The notes beneath the pieces were generated by a model that saw only the letters and a program-made list of their open reading frames with translations, was not told where the DNA came from and made no database searches. From assembly GCA_015488875.1 (NCBI GenBank), contig WFMX01000176.1, positions 1 through 10,571 on the forward strand: 10,571 nt of DNA, written 5' to 3'. Below, one piece after another: positions 1 through 5,311 of the stretch; position 1 is the stretch's first letter, and every line of letters starts with the position of its first letter. Made by a program: the position numbers and the translations under genes. This DNA is from Campylobacterota bacterium. Lineage in GTDB: Bacteria > Campylobacterota > Campylobacteria > Campylobacterales > Sulfurovaceae.

Positions 1-74
1 AGGTCAAAAGTGAAAAGAGTGGAAGATTATTTGTGTCATCACCAAAAATTAAAAACTAGTAGGCGAAAAGATCT
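1..74. other. Left-edge stretch, possibly the 3' end of a convergent gene
   Basis: Two plus-strand frames are open from the window edge. One runs to a TAG at 76-78 and ends in a very basic tail (…SRRKDL). The other runs to a TAG at 57-59 and ends in …VSSPKIKN. Either could be the C-terminus of a plus-strand gene converging on ruvX, but 20-25 open codons are easily found by chance and neither tail is recognisable. No hairpin or RNA gene is visible. On the minus strand, only a very short ORF follows ruvX. Confidence 0.2.
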
Positions 75-479
75 TTAGAGAATTTTCAAATACCTCTCTA
101 AAATAATCTTAGCAGCTATGGAGTCTATGCGACCATCTCTCTTGTGTTTGAATTGACCCTTTGTCATCTCCTTGGCTTCATATGAACTGCCCTGCTCATC
201 TTGGTAGTTTACTTCTATCTCATCTAGTGCTAGGAGTGATATGAAATGCTCTATCCGCCTCTGCATCTCAGCACTACTAGAGCCATCCATGGGTAAACCT
301 ACTACTAGAGAGTCTATATCCCACTTTTGCAAAAATTCTCTTGTGTCATCAGATGCCTGTCTTCTGTTTTTTCGTATGATTGCATCTTGCGGTAGTACTA
401 TCTTGCCATCCAAACAGATAGCGATACCTATCCTTTTGAGACCTATATCTAGGGAAGCATATTTTATCAGAGTAGACAT
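75..479 (-). CDS. ruvX: RuvX/YqgF family putative Holliday junction resolvase / pre-16S rRNA nuclease
   Basis: This is a 134-residue cytoplasmic protein of the YqgF (RuvX) family, an RNase H-fold nuclease linked to maturation of the 16S rRNA 5' end and, in older annotation, to Holliday junction resolution. The N-terminal strand SLDIGLKRIG (residues 9-18) supplies the first acidic residue, Asp11. VVGLP (59-63) is the second conserved strand. YQDEQGSSYEA (92-102) carries Glu95. DGRIDSIAAKIILERYL (115-131) ends the fold with Asp119. Length fits the compact family. The ATG at 479 follows an AAAGGA ribosome site about eight bases upstream. The gene stands alone on this strand, with its own TATAAT box and a leader of roughly 100 bases. 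The family call is firm; which of the two proposed activities matters in vivo cannot be read from the sequence. Confidence 0.95.
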   Translation of the reverse strand: MSTLIKYASLDIGLKRIGIAICLDGKIVLPQDAIIRKNRRQASDDTREFLQKWDIDSLVVGLPMDGSSSAEMQRRIEHFISLLALDEIEVNYQDEQGSSYEAKEMTKGQFKHKRDGRIDSIAAKIILERYLKIL

Positions 480-587
480 CTCTATAATCCTTTAAAATCC
501 ATCTATTTATCGTATAAATTTCTCTCATATGACTCCCAAGACCAACTTGCCCTCTCGTGGCTTCAATGAGATATAACACATGCCCAT

Positions 588-593
588 ATTATA
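588..593 (-). promoter_or_regulatory. -10 promoter element for ruvX
   Basis: A perfect TATAAT is read on the minus strand, preceded by an AT-rich stretch and no TTGACA-like -35, as is common in Campylobacterota. It would start transcription near 580 and give ruvX a leader of about 100 bases. It lies back to back with the possible plus-strand promoter of the L,D-transpeptidase unit. Confidence 0.55.
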
Positions 594-602
594 ACATAAG
601 AG

Positions 603-608
603 TAAAAT
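603..608 (+). promoter_or_regulatory. Possible -10 element for the L,D-transpeptidase unit
   Basis: TAAAAT on the plus strand differs from the TATAAT consensus at one position, in an AT-rich context immediately divergent from the ruvX promoter. A transcript from here would carry both the small ORF at 653 and the transpeptidase. An alternative -10 (TATATT, about 704-709) lies closer to the transpeptidase but inside the small ORF. The choice is open. Confidence 0.25.
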
Positions 609-652
609 ATCCTCTTTATGAATAAGGATATTTCTCAATACATCTATCTGAA

Positions 653-742
653 ATGGCAATTTTTTCAGTTTTGCTTCTCCTATTAATCTTTTTTCTGCTA
701 CTATATATTATTAAATATCAAAAATTAAAAGGTTCGGCATGA
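653..742 (+). CDS. Possible 29-residue single-span membrane peptide, coupled to the L,D-transpeptidase
   Basis: The ORF begins MAIFSVLLLLLIFF and ends IIKYQKLKGSA: about 19 hydrophobic residues followed by a lysine-rich tail. This is the layout of a one-pass membrane peptide with a cytoplasmic C-terminus. Its TGA stop overlaps the transpeptidase ATG (ATGA at 739-742), the classic arrangement for translational coupling, and the AAAGG ribosome site of the next gene lies within its last codons. Against it: no good ribosome site precedes the ATG at 653, and the DNA is T-rich, so a hydrophobic translation is expected by chance. An alternative 22-codon ORF from the ATG at 618 overlaps it in another frame and also lacks a ribosome site. 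No family is recognised. Confidence 0.35.
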   Translation: MAIFSVLLLLLIFFLLLYIIKYQKLKGSA

Positions 743-1452
743 CTAGACTGTTTTTTATATATATGGCATCCATGATATCTATAAGTGCCACACCTTATAG
801 CGATATGCAATCCCAATACCAATCAGTAGAGAAAGATCAGTCAGAACTGCTAGAGTCTATACAAAATGAAAGAATAAAACAAAAAACTACAACAGCAGAT
901 AATAATCGTAAACTCCAAGAGGAGATACTTCAGATGGAAATACTTCTAAAAAAAAGAAATTTAGAAGATATATCAAGAATGAAAAATGAAATAGAAATGC
1001 TCAAAAAGAGAAGAAACAGACTGTATCTATCTCTCAAAAAAGAGAGACGAAGCAAGCAAATCAAAAGAGAACAGGCTATCCGTACCAAGAAAAATCACAT
1101 AGTAGCACTCATAGATCTATCGTCACAAAAGATGAAGGTATATCAAGGAAACAAGTTAAAGCATCAGTGGCCAGTATCTACTGCGAGAAAAGGTTACTCC
1201 ACTCCTGTAGGCAGATACAAACCACAATCATTAGAGAAGATGCACTACTCTAGGCTATATCACAATTCACCTATGCCATATACTGTGTTTTTCAGTGGCA
1301 ATTATGCAATACATGGCACACACTCTATCAGTAGACTAGGCAGAAAAGCTTCCCATGGATGTGTGAGACTCCATCCAAAAAATGCAAAAGTTCTATATAG
1401 TATGATACGCAAATCTGGAAAAAGTAATACAGAAATCAAAATCACTTATTGA
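739..1452 (+). CDS. Secreted L,D-transpeptidase (YkuD fold) with N-terminal coiled coil
   Basis: This 237-residue protein has a hydrophobic N-terminal signal (residues 3-17, probable cleavage near SISATP). A charged, heptad-like helical region follows at about 24-115, rich in Glu, Lys, Gln and Leu, which should form a periplasmic coiled coil. The YkuD catalytic domain occupies about 119-237. The signature is complete: HGT at 192-194 and SHGCVRL at 205-211, with Cys208 as the nucleophile and His192 and His206 nearby. YkuD enzymes form 3-3 peptidoglycan cross-links, attach lipoproteins to peptidoglycan, or act as L,D-carboxypeptidases, as reported for shape proteins such as Helicobacter Csd6; which applies here cannot be decided. 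The coiled coil may place the active site at a partner or at a set distance from the membrane. AAAGG at 728-732 precedes the ATG. It may be coupled to the tiny ORF upstream. Confidence 0.92.
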   Translation: MTRLFFIYMASMISISATPYSDMQSQYQSVEKDQSELLESIQNERIKQKTTTADNNRKLQEEILQMEILLKKRNLEDISRMKNEIEMLKKRRNRLYLSLKKERRSKQIKREQAIRTKKNHIVALIDLSSQKMKVYQGNKLKHQWPVSTARKGYSTPVGRYKPQSLEKMHYSRLYHNSPMPYTVFFSGNYAIHGTHSISRLGRKASHGCVRLHPKNAKVLYSMIRKSGKSNTEIKITY

Positions 1453-1478
1453 GTTTTTTGTAGACTCAAATGGATGAT

Positions 1479-1509
1479 GGCTAAAATATATCAATGTTAT
1501 TTTATAGCC
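1479..1509. terminator. Imperfect hairpin between convergent genes, possible bidirectional terminator
   Basis: GGCTA (1479-1483) pairs with TAGCC (1505-1509), and AAATA pairs with TATTT inside, with a two-base bulge and a short loop. A T-rich run follows on the plus side (CTTTTCTTCTTT). A weaker hairpin, TTGAGT with ACTCAA (1449-1454 and 1464-1469), overlaps the transpeptidase stop. They sit exactly between the plus-strand transpeptidase and the minus-strand yggS. The stems are AT-rich and there is no clean U tract on the minus side, so the call is modest. Confidence 0.35.
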
Positions 1510-1541
1510 AACGCTTTTCTTCTTTATTCTTTCGAACCATT

Positions 1542-2231
1542 CTATTTTGACTGTCCAAACAGAGCTGATCCTACCCTCACTAGATTTGATCCACAAGCTA
1601 TAGCTAGCTCATAATCACCACTCATTCCCATAGAGCATATAGTAGCTCCATCTTTTTGCAATGACTCATATATCTTATGTGTAGTCTCAAAGCTATCTTT
1701 GACTACCGATCTATCGTCTGTGTATGCACCGATACTCATGAGACCTTTGAGATGTATGTTGGGACATCTCTCTACTATCTCTTGATATATATCTACAGCC
1801 TCTTGTGGTTGTACACCTGATTTAGTATCTTCGTTGGCACTATTGATTTGTAGTAGACAACTCATAGTAGTATCTTTAGCAGAGAGTTTTTTATCAAGTG
1901 CCATCGCCAACTCTAATGAATCTATGGATTGCATAAGGGATGGTTTGATATCTATGAGTTTGTTGATCTTGTTTTTTTGCAAAGTGCCTATGAAGTGCCA
2001 CTCTAGCGGTAGTGCCTCTAGCTTGTCGACTCTCGACTCTAGTTGTTGAACTTGATTTTCGCCAAATGCCCTCTGACCTAGAGAGTATAGAGTCTCTATG
2101 TTTTCTATATCTGTATATTTGCCTACTGTTACTAGCTTGACTATGTGGTGTTCACTCACTCTAAGTCGTGCCTCCTCTATGCCCCATATCACCTCATCCA
2201 AATTTCGTCTCAATATCTCTTTGTCTATCAT
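1542..2231 (-). CDS. yggS: YggS/PROSC family pyridoxal phosphate homeostasis protein
   Basis: This is a 229-residue single-domain protein with an alanine-racemase-like TIM barrel. It binds PLP and helps keep the free cofactor balanced; it is not thought to be an enzyme. The PLP lysine is Lys38 in LVTVGKYT, equivalent to the SKTKP lysine in E. coli YggS. Further family landmarks are FGENQVQQL (56-64), EWHFIGTLQKNK (77-88), the LLQIN strand (126-130), GLMSIGAY (163-170), SMGMSGDYELAIACGSN (200-216) and the phosphate-binding LVRVGSALFG (217-226). Its ATG lies one base after the rseP stop (TGACATG), with GGGGGATTGAC as a strong overlapping ribosome site, so the two genes are co-transcribed and probably coupled. 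The functional link to rseP is not obvious. Confidence 0.95.
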   Translation of the reverse strand: MIDKEILRRNLDEVIWGIEEARLRVSEHHIVKLVTVGKYTDIENIETLYSLGQRAFGENQVQQLESRVDKLEALPLEWHFIGTLQKNKINKLIDIKPSLMQSIDSLELAMALDKKLSAKDTTMSCLLQINSANEDTKSGVQPQEAVDIYQEIVERCPNIHLKGLMSIGAYTDDRSVVKDSFETTHKIYESLQKDGATICSMGMSGDYELAIACGSNLVRVGSALFGQSK

Positions 2232-2232
2232 G

Positions 2233-3291
2233 TCAATCCCCCATCAATCTATTGATATCGTTGTAAAGTCCCAAAAACATCAAGCCAAGCAATAACACCC
2301 AACCAATCATAGTCAAAACATATAGAGCCTGTTCACTAGGTGCTTTTCCTCTGACTATCTCATATAGATTGAACATGATATGTCCACCATCTAGTGCAGG
2401 TATAGGTAGTAGATTTAGTACCCCTAAGTTGACAGATATGAGTGCAGAGAAAAATAGAAGTGCTACAAATCCAGCATGCGATGCTTTGGCAGTGACATCC
2501 ACTATGGTGATGACCCCTCCTAATTTATCTGTGCTGACTGCACCTGTGATGAGCTTCTGTACACTCTTGAATATCAGAGTACTAGCCTTTTTTGTCTCAT
2601 CCCAAGCATAATCAATGCCTCCTATAAACCCATAAGTGACTGTGGTCTGCTCACCTAATGGACTCACTCCTATGATCTTCCTCTCTATAGGCTCACCAAA
2701 GATATTTTTGTCTTTCATCACTTTGGGAGTCATGACCAAATCGACATTTGTACCATTCCTATCCACCAATACATGGATAGAGCTGTTTGGACTTTCGTTT
2801 ATCATCTTGCCCAAATCATCCCAATATTTGAGAGGATGCAGATCTATGGCTATGATAGTATCACCTTTTTTTAGTCCTGCTTGCTGTGCAGGTGAACTGT
2901 CGCTCACGCTACCTATAGATGTCAGCGTCTTCGGTACGCCTATATTGGCTATAGCTAGATAGAGTAAAAATGCCAACAAAAAGTTGGCAAAAGGACCAGC
3001 AAGAAGTATGATAATCCTCTGCCATGGTCTCTTGGAGTTATATGAGTCATCATCATAGCTCACGAGAGTCGGATCGCTATCATCCTGACCTTTCATCTTG
3101 ACATATCCACCTAGTGGTATAGCCGATATGCTCCACTCAGTTTTGCCTATCATCTTAGTATATAGTCTCTTACCAAATCCTATGCTAAATACATCTACCT
3201 GCACACCAAAAAATCGTGCAGCCGTAAAATGTCCTAACTCATGAAAAAATATCAAAAGCGATAGAACCAAAAGTGAAATCAAAATACCCAT
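2233..3291 (-). CDS. rseP: RseP-family site-2 intramembrane zinc metalloprotease
   Basis: This 352-residue inner-membrane protease carries the zinc motif HELGH (His17-His21) in the first transmembrane segment and the second metal motif NLLPIPALDGGH (293-304, Asp301) in a later one. A single PDZ domain lies between them at about 122-200 (SSPAQQAGLKKGDTIIAID). Other membrane segments are near 92-115, 271-292 and 323-343. E. coli RseP has two PDZ domains and about 450 residues; one PDZ and roughly 350 residues is the short form seen in many bacteria. The family cuts anti-sigma factors and clears leftover signal peptides. Which substrate applies here is unknown: no anti-sigma factor lies in the window. 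The ATG follows AAGG six bases upstream and a TATAAT box about 28-33 bases upstream. The gene heads a two-gene unit with yggS. Confidence 0.96.
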   Translation of the reverse strand: MGILISLLVLSLLIFFHELGHFTAARFFGVQVDVFSIGFGKRLYTKMIGKTEWSISAIPLGGYVKMKGQDDSDPTLVSYDDDSYNSKRPWQRIIILLAGPFANFLLAFLLYLAIANIGVPKTLTSIGSVSDSSPAQQAGLKKGDTIIAIDLHPLKYWDDLGKMINESPNSSIHVLVDRNGTNVDLVMTPKVMKDKNIFGEPIERKIIGVSPLGEQTTVTYGFIGGIDYAWDETKKASTLIFKSVQKLITGAVSTDKLGGVITIVDVTAKASHAGFVALLFFSALISVNLGVLNLLPIPALDGGHIMFNLYEIVRGKAPSEQALYVLTMIGWVLLLGLMFLGLYNDINRLMGD

Positions 3292-3318
3292 ATAAAACCT
3301 TATTTCTAAAATGTTGTG

Positions 3319-3324
3319 ATTATA
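3319..3324 (-). promoter_or_regulatory. -10 promoter element for rseP-yggS
   Basis: TATAAT on the minus strand lies 27 bases from the rseP start and predicts a leader of about 20 bases containing AAGG. There is no -35 match. It shows that the pair has its own promoter, with no gene directly upstream on this strand. Confidence 0.55.
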
Positions 3325-3384
3325 TCGTAGTAGGCTTAGATTTGGTTTTTGGTTTTAGTTGCTGGTTTTTGCTTATTTCAATTG

Positions 3385-3423
3385 TTAAGCATGGTATGGA
3401 TCATGTGTTGCAAAATCAACTCA
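3385..3423 (+). repeat. Intergenic repeat, copy A
   Basis: This 39-base block (TTAAGCA…GGATCATGT…TTGCAAAATCAAC…CA) matches 33 of 39 bases of the block at 9284-9322 without gaps. Weaker similarity continues for about 10-20 bases on both sides. Both copies lie in gene-free DNA, so homology through a dispersed repeat is more likely than coding conservation. Confidence 0.7.
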
Positions 3424-3450
3424 CGAAGTGGGTGGATTTTTGACGCTTGA

Positions 3451-3484
3451 CCTCGGCTGAGATATGTCCGTGTTGCAGTCGAGG
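3451..3484. repeat. Stem-loop with 9-bp stem
   Basis: CCTCGGCTG (3451-3459) pairs with CAGTCGAGG (3476-3484) through eight Watson-Crick pairs and one G-T wobble, closing a 16-base loop. The stem is GC-rich against an AT-rich background. No T tract follows, so it is not a typical terminator. It directly precedes the larger palindrome at 3488. Confidence 0.5.
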
Positions 3485-3487
3485 GCG

Positions 3488-3559
3488 AACGATCACTATG
3501 CGGGGACACAGGTTTTATTCGCTTCGCTCACGAAACCAATGTCCCCTAACTGTATCGTT
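3488..3559. repeat. Long nested inverted repeat (REP- or MITE-like)
   Basis: Three nested arms share one axis. The outer arm is AACGAT (3488-3493) with ATCGTT (3554-3559). The middle arm is GGGGACA (3502-3508) with TGTCCCC (3540-3546), a perfect 7 bp. The inner arm is GGTTTT (3511-3516) with GAAACC (3532-3537). They leave a 15-base apex rich in CGCT repeats. Small symmetric internal loops separate the arms. No run of T follows on either strand. The shape fits a repetitive extragenic palindrome or the end of a foldback element; a folded RNA is possible. Confidence 0.6.
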
Positions 3560-3607
3560 TCTATATATCTAAATAATGGAAACAGATTTGGACTCACCAA
3601 ACAATTA

Positions 3608-3643
3608 ACGCTAAATAGTCAATGATGTACTGTTTTCTAGCGT
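3608..3643 (-). terminator. Weak candidate terminator after the NlpC/P60 gene
   Basis: On the minus strand, ACGCTA and TAGCGT form a perfect 6-bp stem with a 24-base loop, followed by TTAATTGTTT. The loop is long and the T tract is broken, so this may simply be part of the surrounding repeat region. Confidence 0.2.
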
Positions 3644-3667
3644 CAAACCTACGCGTAAAAGTTTATT

Positions 3668-4339
3668 TCATTGACGATAGGTTTTTGCAGAGAGATTTTT
3701 GTTGGTTATGTTTTCATCACTAATCTGCTCTATCTTTCTAACACCCCAGCGAAATTTGTTTTTGTAGAAACCTTTATCTAAGTCTGATATGGTCACTCCA
3801 TACGCTTTGCCAGATGATGAGTGGATGAACTTGCCTTTGCCTAAGTAGACACCGCTATGGTTGACATGATTTCTCTTGTATGTATCGAAAAATACCATAT
3901 CACCTCTCTTTAAACCTTCACGATCTATCTTATCACCACTTTTTGATTGGGATAGTGAAGTACGAGGTATTTTGATATCATTGGATGTGAAGAGGTAATA
4001 GACGAAACCTGAGCAGTCGAAATGGTCAGGTCCACTCTTGGCAGGTTCATAGCTAGCACCTATCTTGCTCTTGGCTAGCGATATCAGCCTTTCGGTTATA
4101 TTGGCATCTCTGGTGAGATTGTTGTCTCCTGTGATATTGTCATCCTCTCTAGCCATAATGGTGATCTTGCTACTGTTTTGATCCATGATGAGAGTACACT
4201 CTTTGGCGTAGCTGAGTTTGAGTACCATTTTTTGAGTAGTACTACTAGATATATCTATATGTATATCACAATCTATACTCTTCTGTGCATATAGAGAAGT
4301 ATGCAGTAGGGTCAAGAGTATCAAAAACATCTTTTTCAT
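3668..4339 (-). CDS. Secreted NlpC/P60 family peptidoglycan endopeptidase
   Basis: This 223-residue protein has a signal peptide (residues 1-18, cleavage likely after SLYA). A short beta-rich region of unknown role follows (about 20-62), then an Asn/Asp-rich linker and an NlpC/P60 domain at about 82-203. The catalytic triad is readable: Cys109 in HFDCSGFVYY, His161 in NHSGVYLG and His173 in FIHSSSG. PRTSLSQSKSG and LKRGDMVFF are the usual intervening blocks. These enzymes cut the peptide stem of peptidoglycan, commonly between D-Glu and the third residue. A short polar tail (about 204-223) extends beyond the domain. AAGGA lies seven bases before the ATG. The gene is monocistronic and divergent from the SPOR operon, with which it shares a control region. 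No SH3 or LysM wall-binding domain is visible. Confidence 0.94.
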   Translation of the reverse strand: MKKMFLILLTLLHTSLYAQKSIDCDIHIDISSSTTQKMVLKLSYAKECTLIMDQNSSKITIMAREDDNITGDNNLTRDANITERLISLAKSKIGASYEPAKSGPDHFDCSGFVYYLFTSNDIKIPRTSLSQSKSGDKIDREGLKRGDMVFFDTYKRNHVNHSGVYLGKGKFIHSSSGKAYGVTISDLDKGFYKNKFRWGVRKIEQISDENITNKNLSAKTYRQ

Positions 4340-4417
4340 AGTGAAATCCTTTCTTGTTGCTGGTATGATATCAGTTTATTATCAGATAGTCTACCCGTAA
4401 AGTAGTCTGAATTTTAT

Positions 4418-4423
4418 ATTATA
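4418..4423 (-). promoter_or_regulatory. -10 promoter element for the NlpC/P60 gene
   Basis: TATAAT on the minus strand would give a leader of about 70 bases. That leader contains an interrupted inverted repeat (CAGA and CTAC pairing with GTAG and TCTG, about 4383-4410). Other AT-rich hexamers in this spacer are weaker. Confidence 0.4.
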
Positions 4424-4479
4424 TCCACAATTACAGTTCATTACAACATATTTATATCTATTCATATGGATAAATATGA

Positions 4480-4485
4480 TATAAT
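4480..4485 (+). promoter_or_regulatory. -10 promoter element for the SPOR-trpE-aroE operon
   Basis: TATAAT lies 29 bases before the SPOR start and predicts a start site near 4492. The short leader contains AGGAG (4500-4504), ten bases from the ATG, a slightly long spacing. No -35 box is visible. No trp leader peptide or attenuator is seen in this leader. Confidence 0.55.
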
Positions 4486-4514
4486 AGCAAAAATCTATTA
4501 GGAGCATTTCCCCT

Positions 4515-5303
4515 ATGAGCAATAATAACCTAGACGATTTGATCGTTGATGAGATACCTGAAAAAAGTAAAGGCAAAGGTCTCCTCGCTGTCTTTGCCTT
4601 GTTGGTCGCCGTCTTAGTAGTAGCCATTATCATGACTAGAATGATCATCAATGGAGACGAAGAGAACAGTACAGTAGTAAAAGAGCCCACCCAAGAAGAT
4701 ATGATAAGTTCAGAACTACAGTTAGCACCATCAAACCATGATCCAAAAGCGGACAAGAAAGAGCTAGATCAGCTATCGTCTATACTTGAAGATGAGCTGA
4801 CAAACAAACCTCCGAAGAGAACAAGAGGTTCCAAGCCTATAGTAAAGGCGAGAGAGAGAAGCAATGATATCAAGCCTGATACAGCTATTGTCGGCAGTAA
4901 TGATACGGCAGAGGCGAAAGTAGAAGAGTCTGCAAATATCGATCAAGACCTCCCTGCCAAAGATGATAGACAAGCACAGCAACCAGCAGAGAGATCGACA
5001 AAAGCAGAAAATTCTCCGCAAAAACCTGCACACAGACAAGCACAAAGAAGCAAACCAGTCGAGAGTAAGAGACCAGTAGCAGCCCAACCAAGCTCAAGAG
5101 GAAACTATTATATACAGGTAGGTTCATTTGCCAATAAGCCTAGTCAGCGATTTTTGTCTATCATCACAAAGAGTGGTTTTAGATACAAGCTAAAAGCTGG
5201 CAAGCTACTTATAGGTCCCTACAGTAGTCGTTCGGCAGCGCAAAGCAATCTGCCAAAAGTGAAGGATAGGATAAGCAAGGGTGCCTTCATTAAAAAGCTA
5301 TAG
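4515..5303 (+). CDS. Membrane-anchored SPOR domain protein
   Basis: This 262-residue bitopic inner-membrane protein has a short cytoplasmic tail (1-21) and one transmembrane helix (22-43, GLLAVFALLVAVLVVAIIM). A long low-complexity periplasmic linker follows (about 47-195), rich in Lys, Glu, Gln, Ala and Pro. A C-terminal SPOR domain occupies about 197-262 and opens with YYIQVGSFANKPS and includes KAGKLLIGPYSSRSAAQ. SPOR domains bind glycan strands stripped of stem peptides and so gather at the septum; the layout resembles FtsN and DedD. It is the first gene of an operon, eight bases ahead of trpE, whose ribosome site overlaps this stop codon. A role in division is inferred from the architecture. 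The link to aromatic biosynthesis appears to be one of gene order only. Confidence 0.93.
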   Translation: MSNNNLDDLIVDEIPEKSKGKGLLAVFALLVAVLVVAIIMTRMIINGDEENSTVVKEPTQEDMISSELQLAPSNHDPKADKKELDQLSSILEDELTNKPPKRTRGSKPIVKARERSNDIKPDTAIVGSNDTAEAKVEESANIDQDLPAKDDRQAQQPAERSTKAENSPQKPAHRQAQRSKPVESKRPVAAQPSSRGNYYIQVGSFANKPSQRFLSIITKSGFRYKLKAGKLLIGPYSSRSAAQSNLPKVKDRISKGAFIKKL

Positions 5304-5311
5304 GATAGACA

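Larger units (their letters stand above)
3292..3667. other. 376-base gene-free region with a repeat and strong inverted repeats
   Basis: No ORF of convincing size or composition lies here on either strand. The region holds the rseP promoter at its left end, an intergenic repeat copy (3385-3423), a 9-bp stem (3451-3459 with 3476-3484), a nested palindrome (3488-3559) and an inverted 9-mer pair (3439-3447 and 3639-3647). Bases 3420-3550 look richer in GC than the neighbouring genes. Together this resembles a decayed non-coding mobile element or a cluster of repetitive extragenic palindromes. A structured RNA is the main alternative. Confidence 0.6.

Noticed and set aside
75..479. A frameshift or disabling change in ruvX
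   Set aside because: The reading frame is continuous and all conserved acidic residues are present.
241..495. Plus-strand 84-codon ORF opposite ruvX
   Set aside because: ruvX has all family motifs on the other strand and this frame has no ribosome site or recognisable motif.
349..579. Minus-strand 76-codon ORF starting just after the ruvX -10 box
   Set aside because: Half of it overlaps ruvX in another frame, it has no ribosome site and its translation is not recognisable. It is kept only as a remark on the leader.
3292..3667. A hidden protein-coding gene or transposase remnant in the gap
   Set aside because: All six frames are broken by frequent stops and no catalytic motif of a transposase or integrase can be read. 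Repeats explain the region better.
4391..4756. Minus-strand 121-codon ORF with hydrophobic runs
   Set aside because: It is largely antisense to the SPOR gene and crosses both promoters. The hydrophobic stretch mirrors the transmembrane codons of the real gene.
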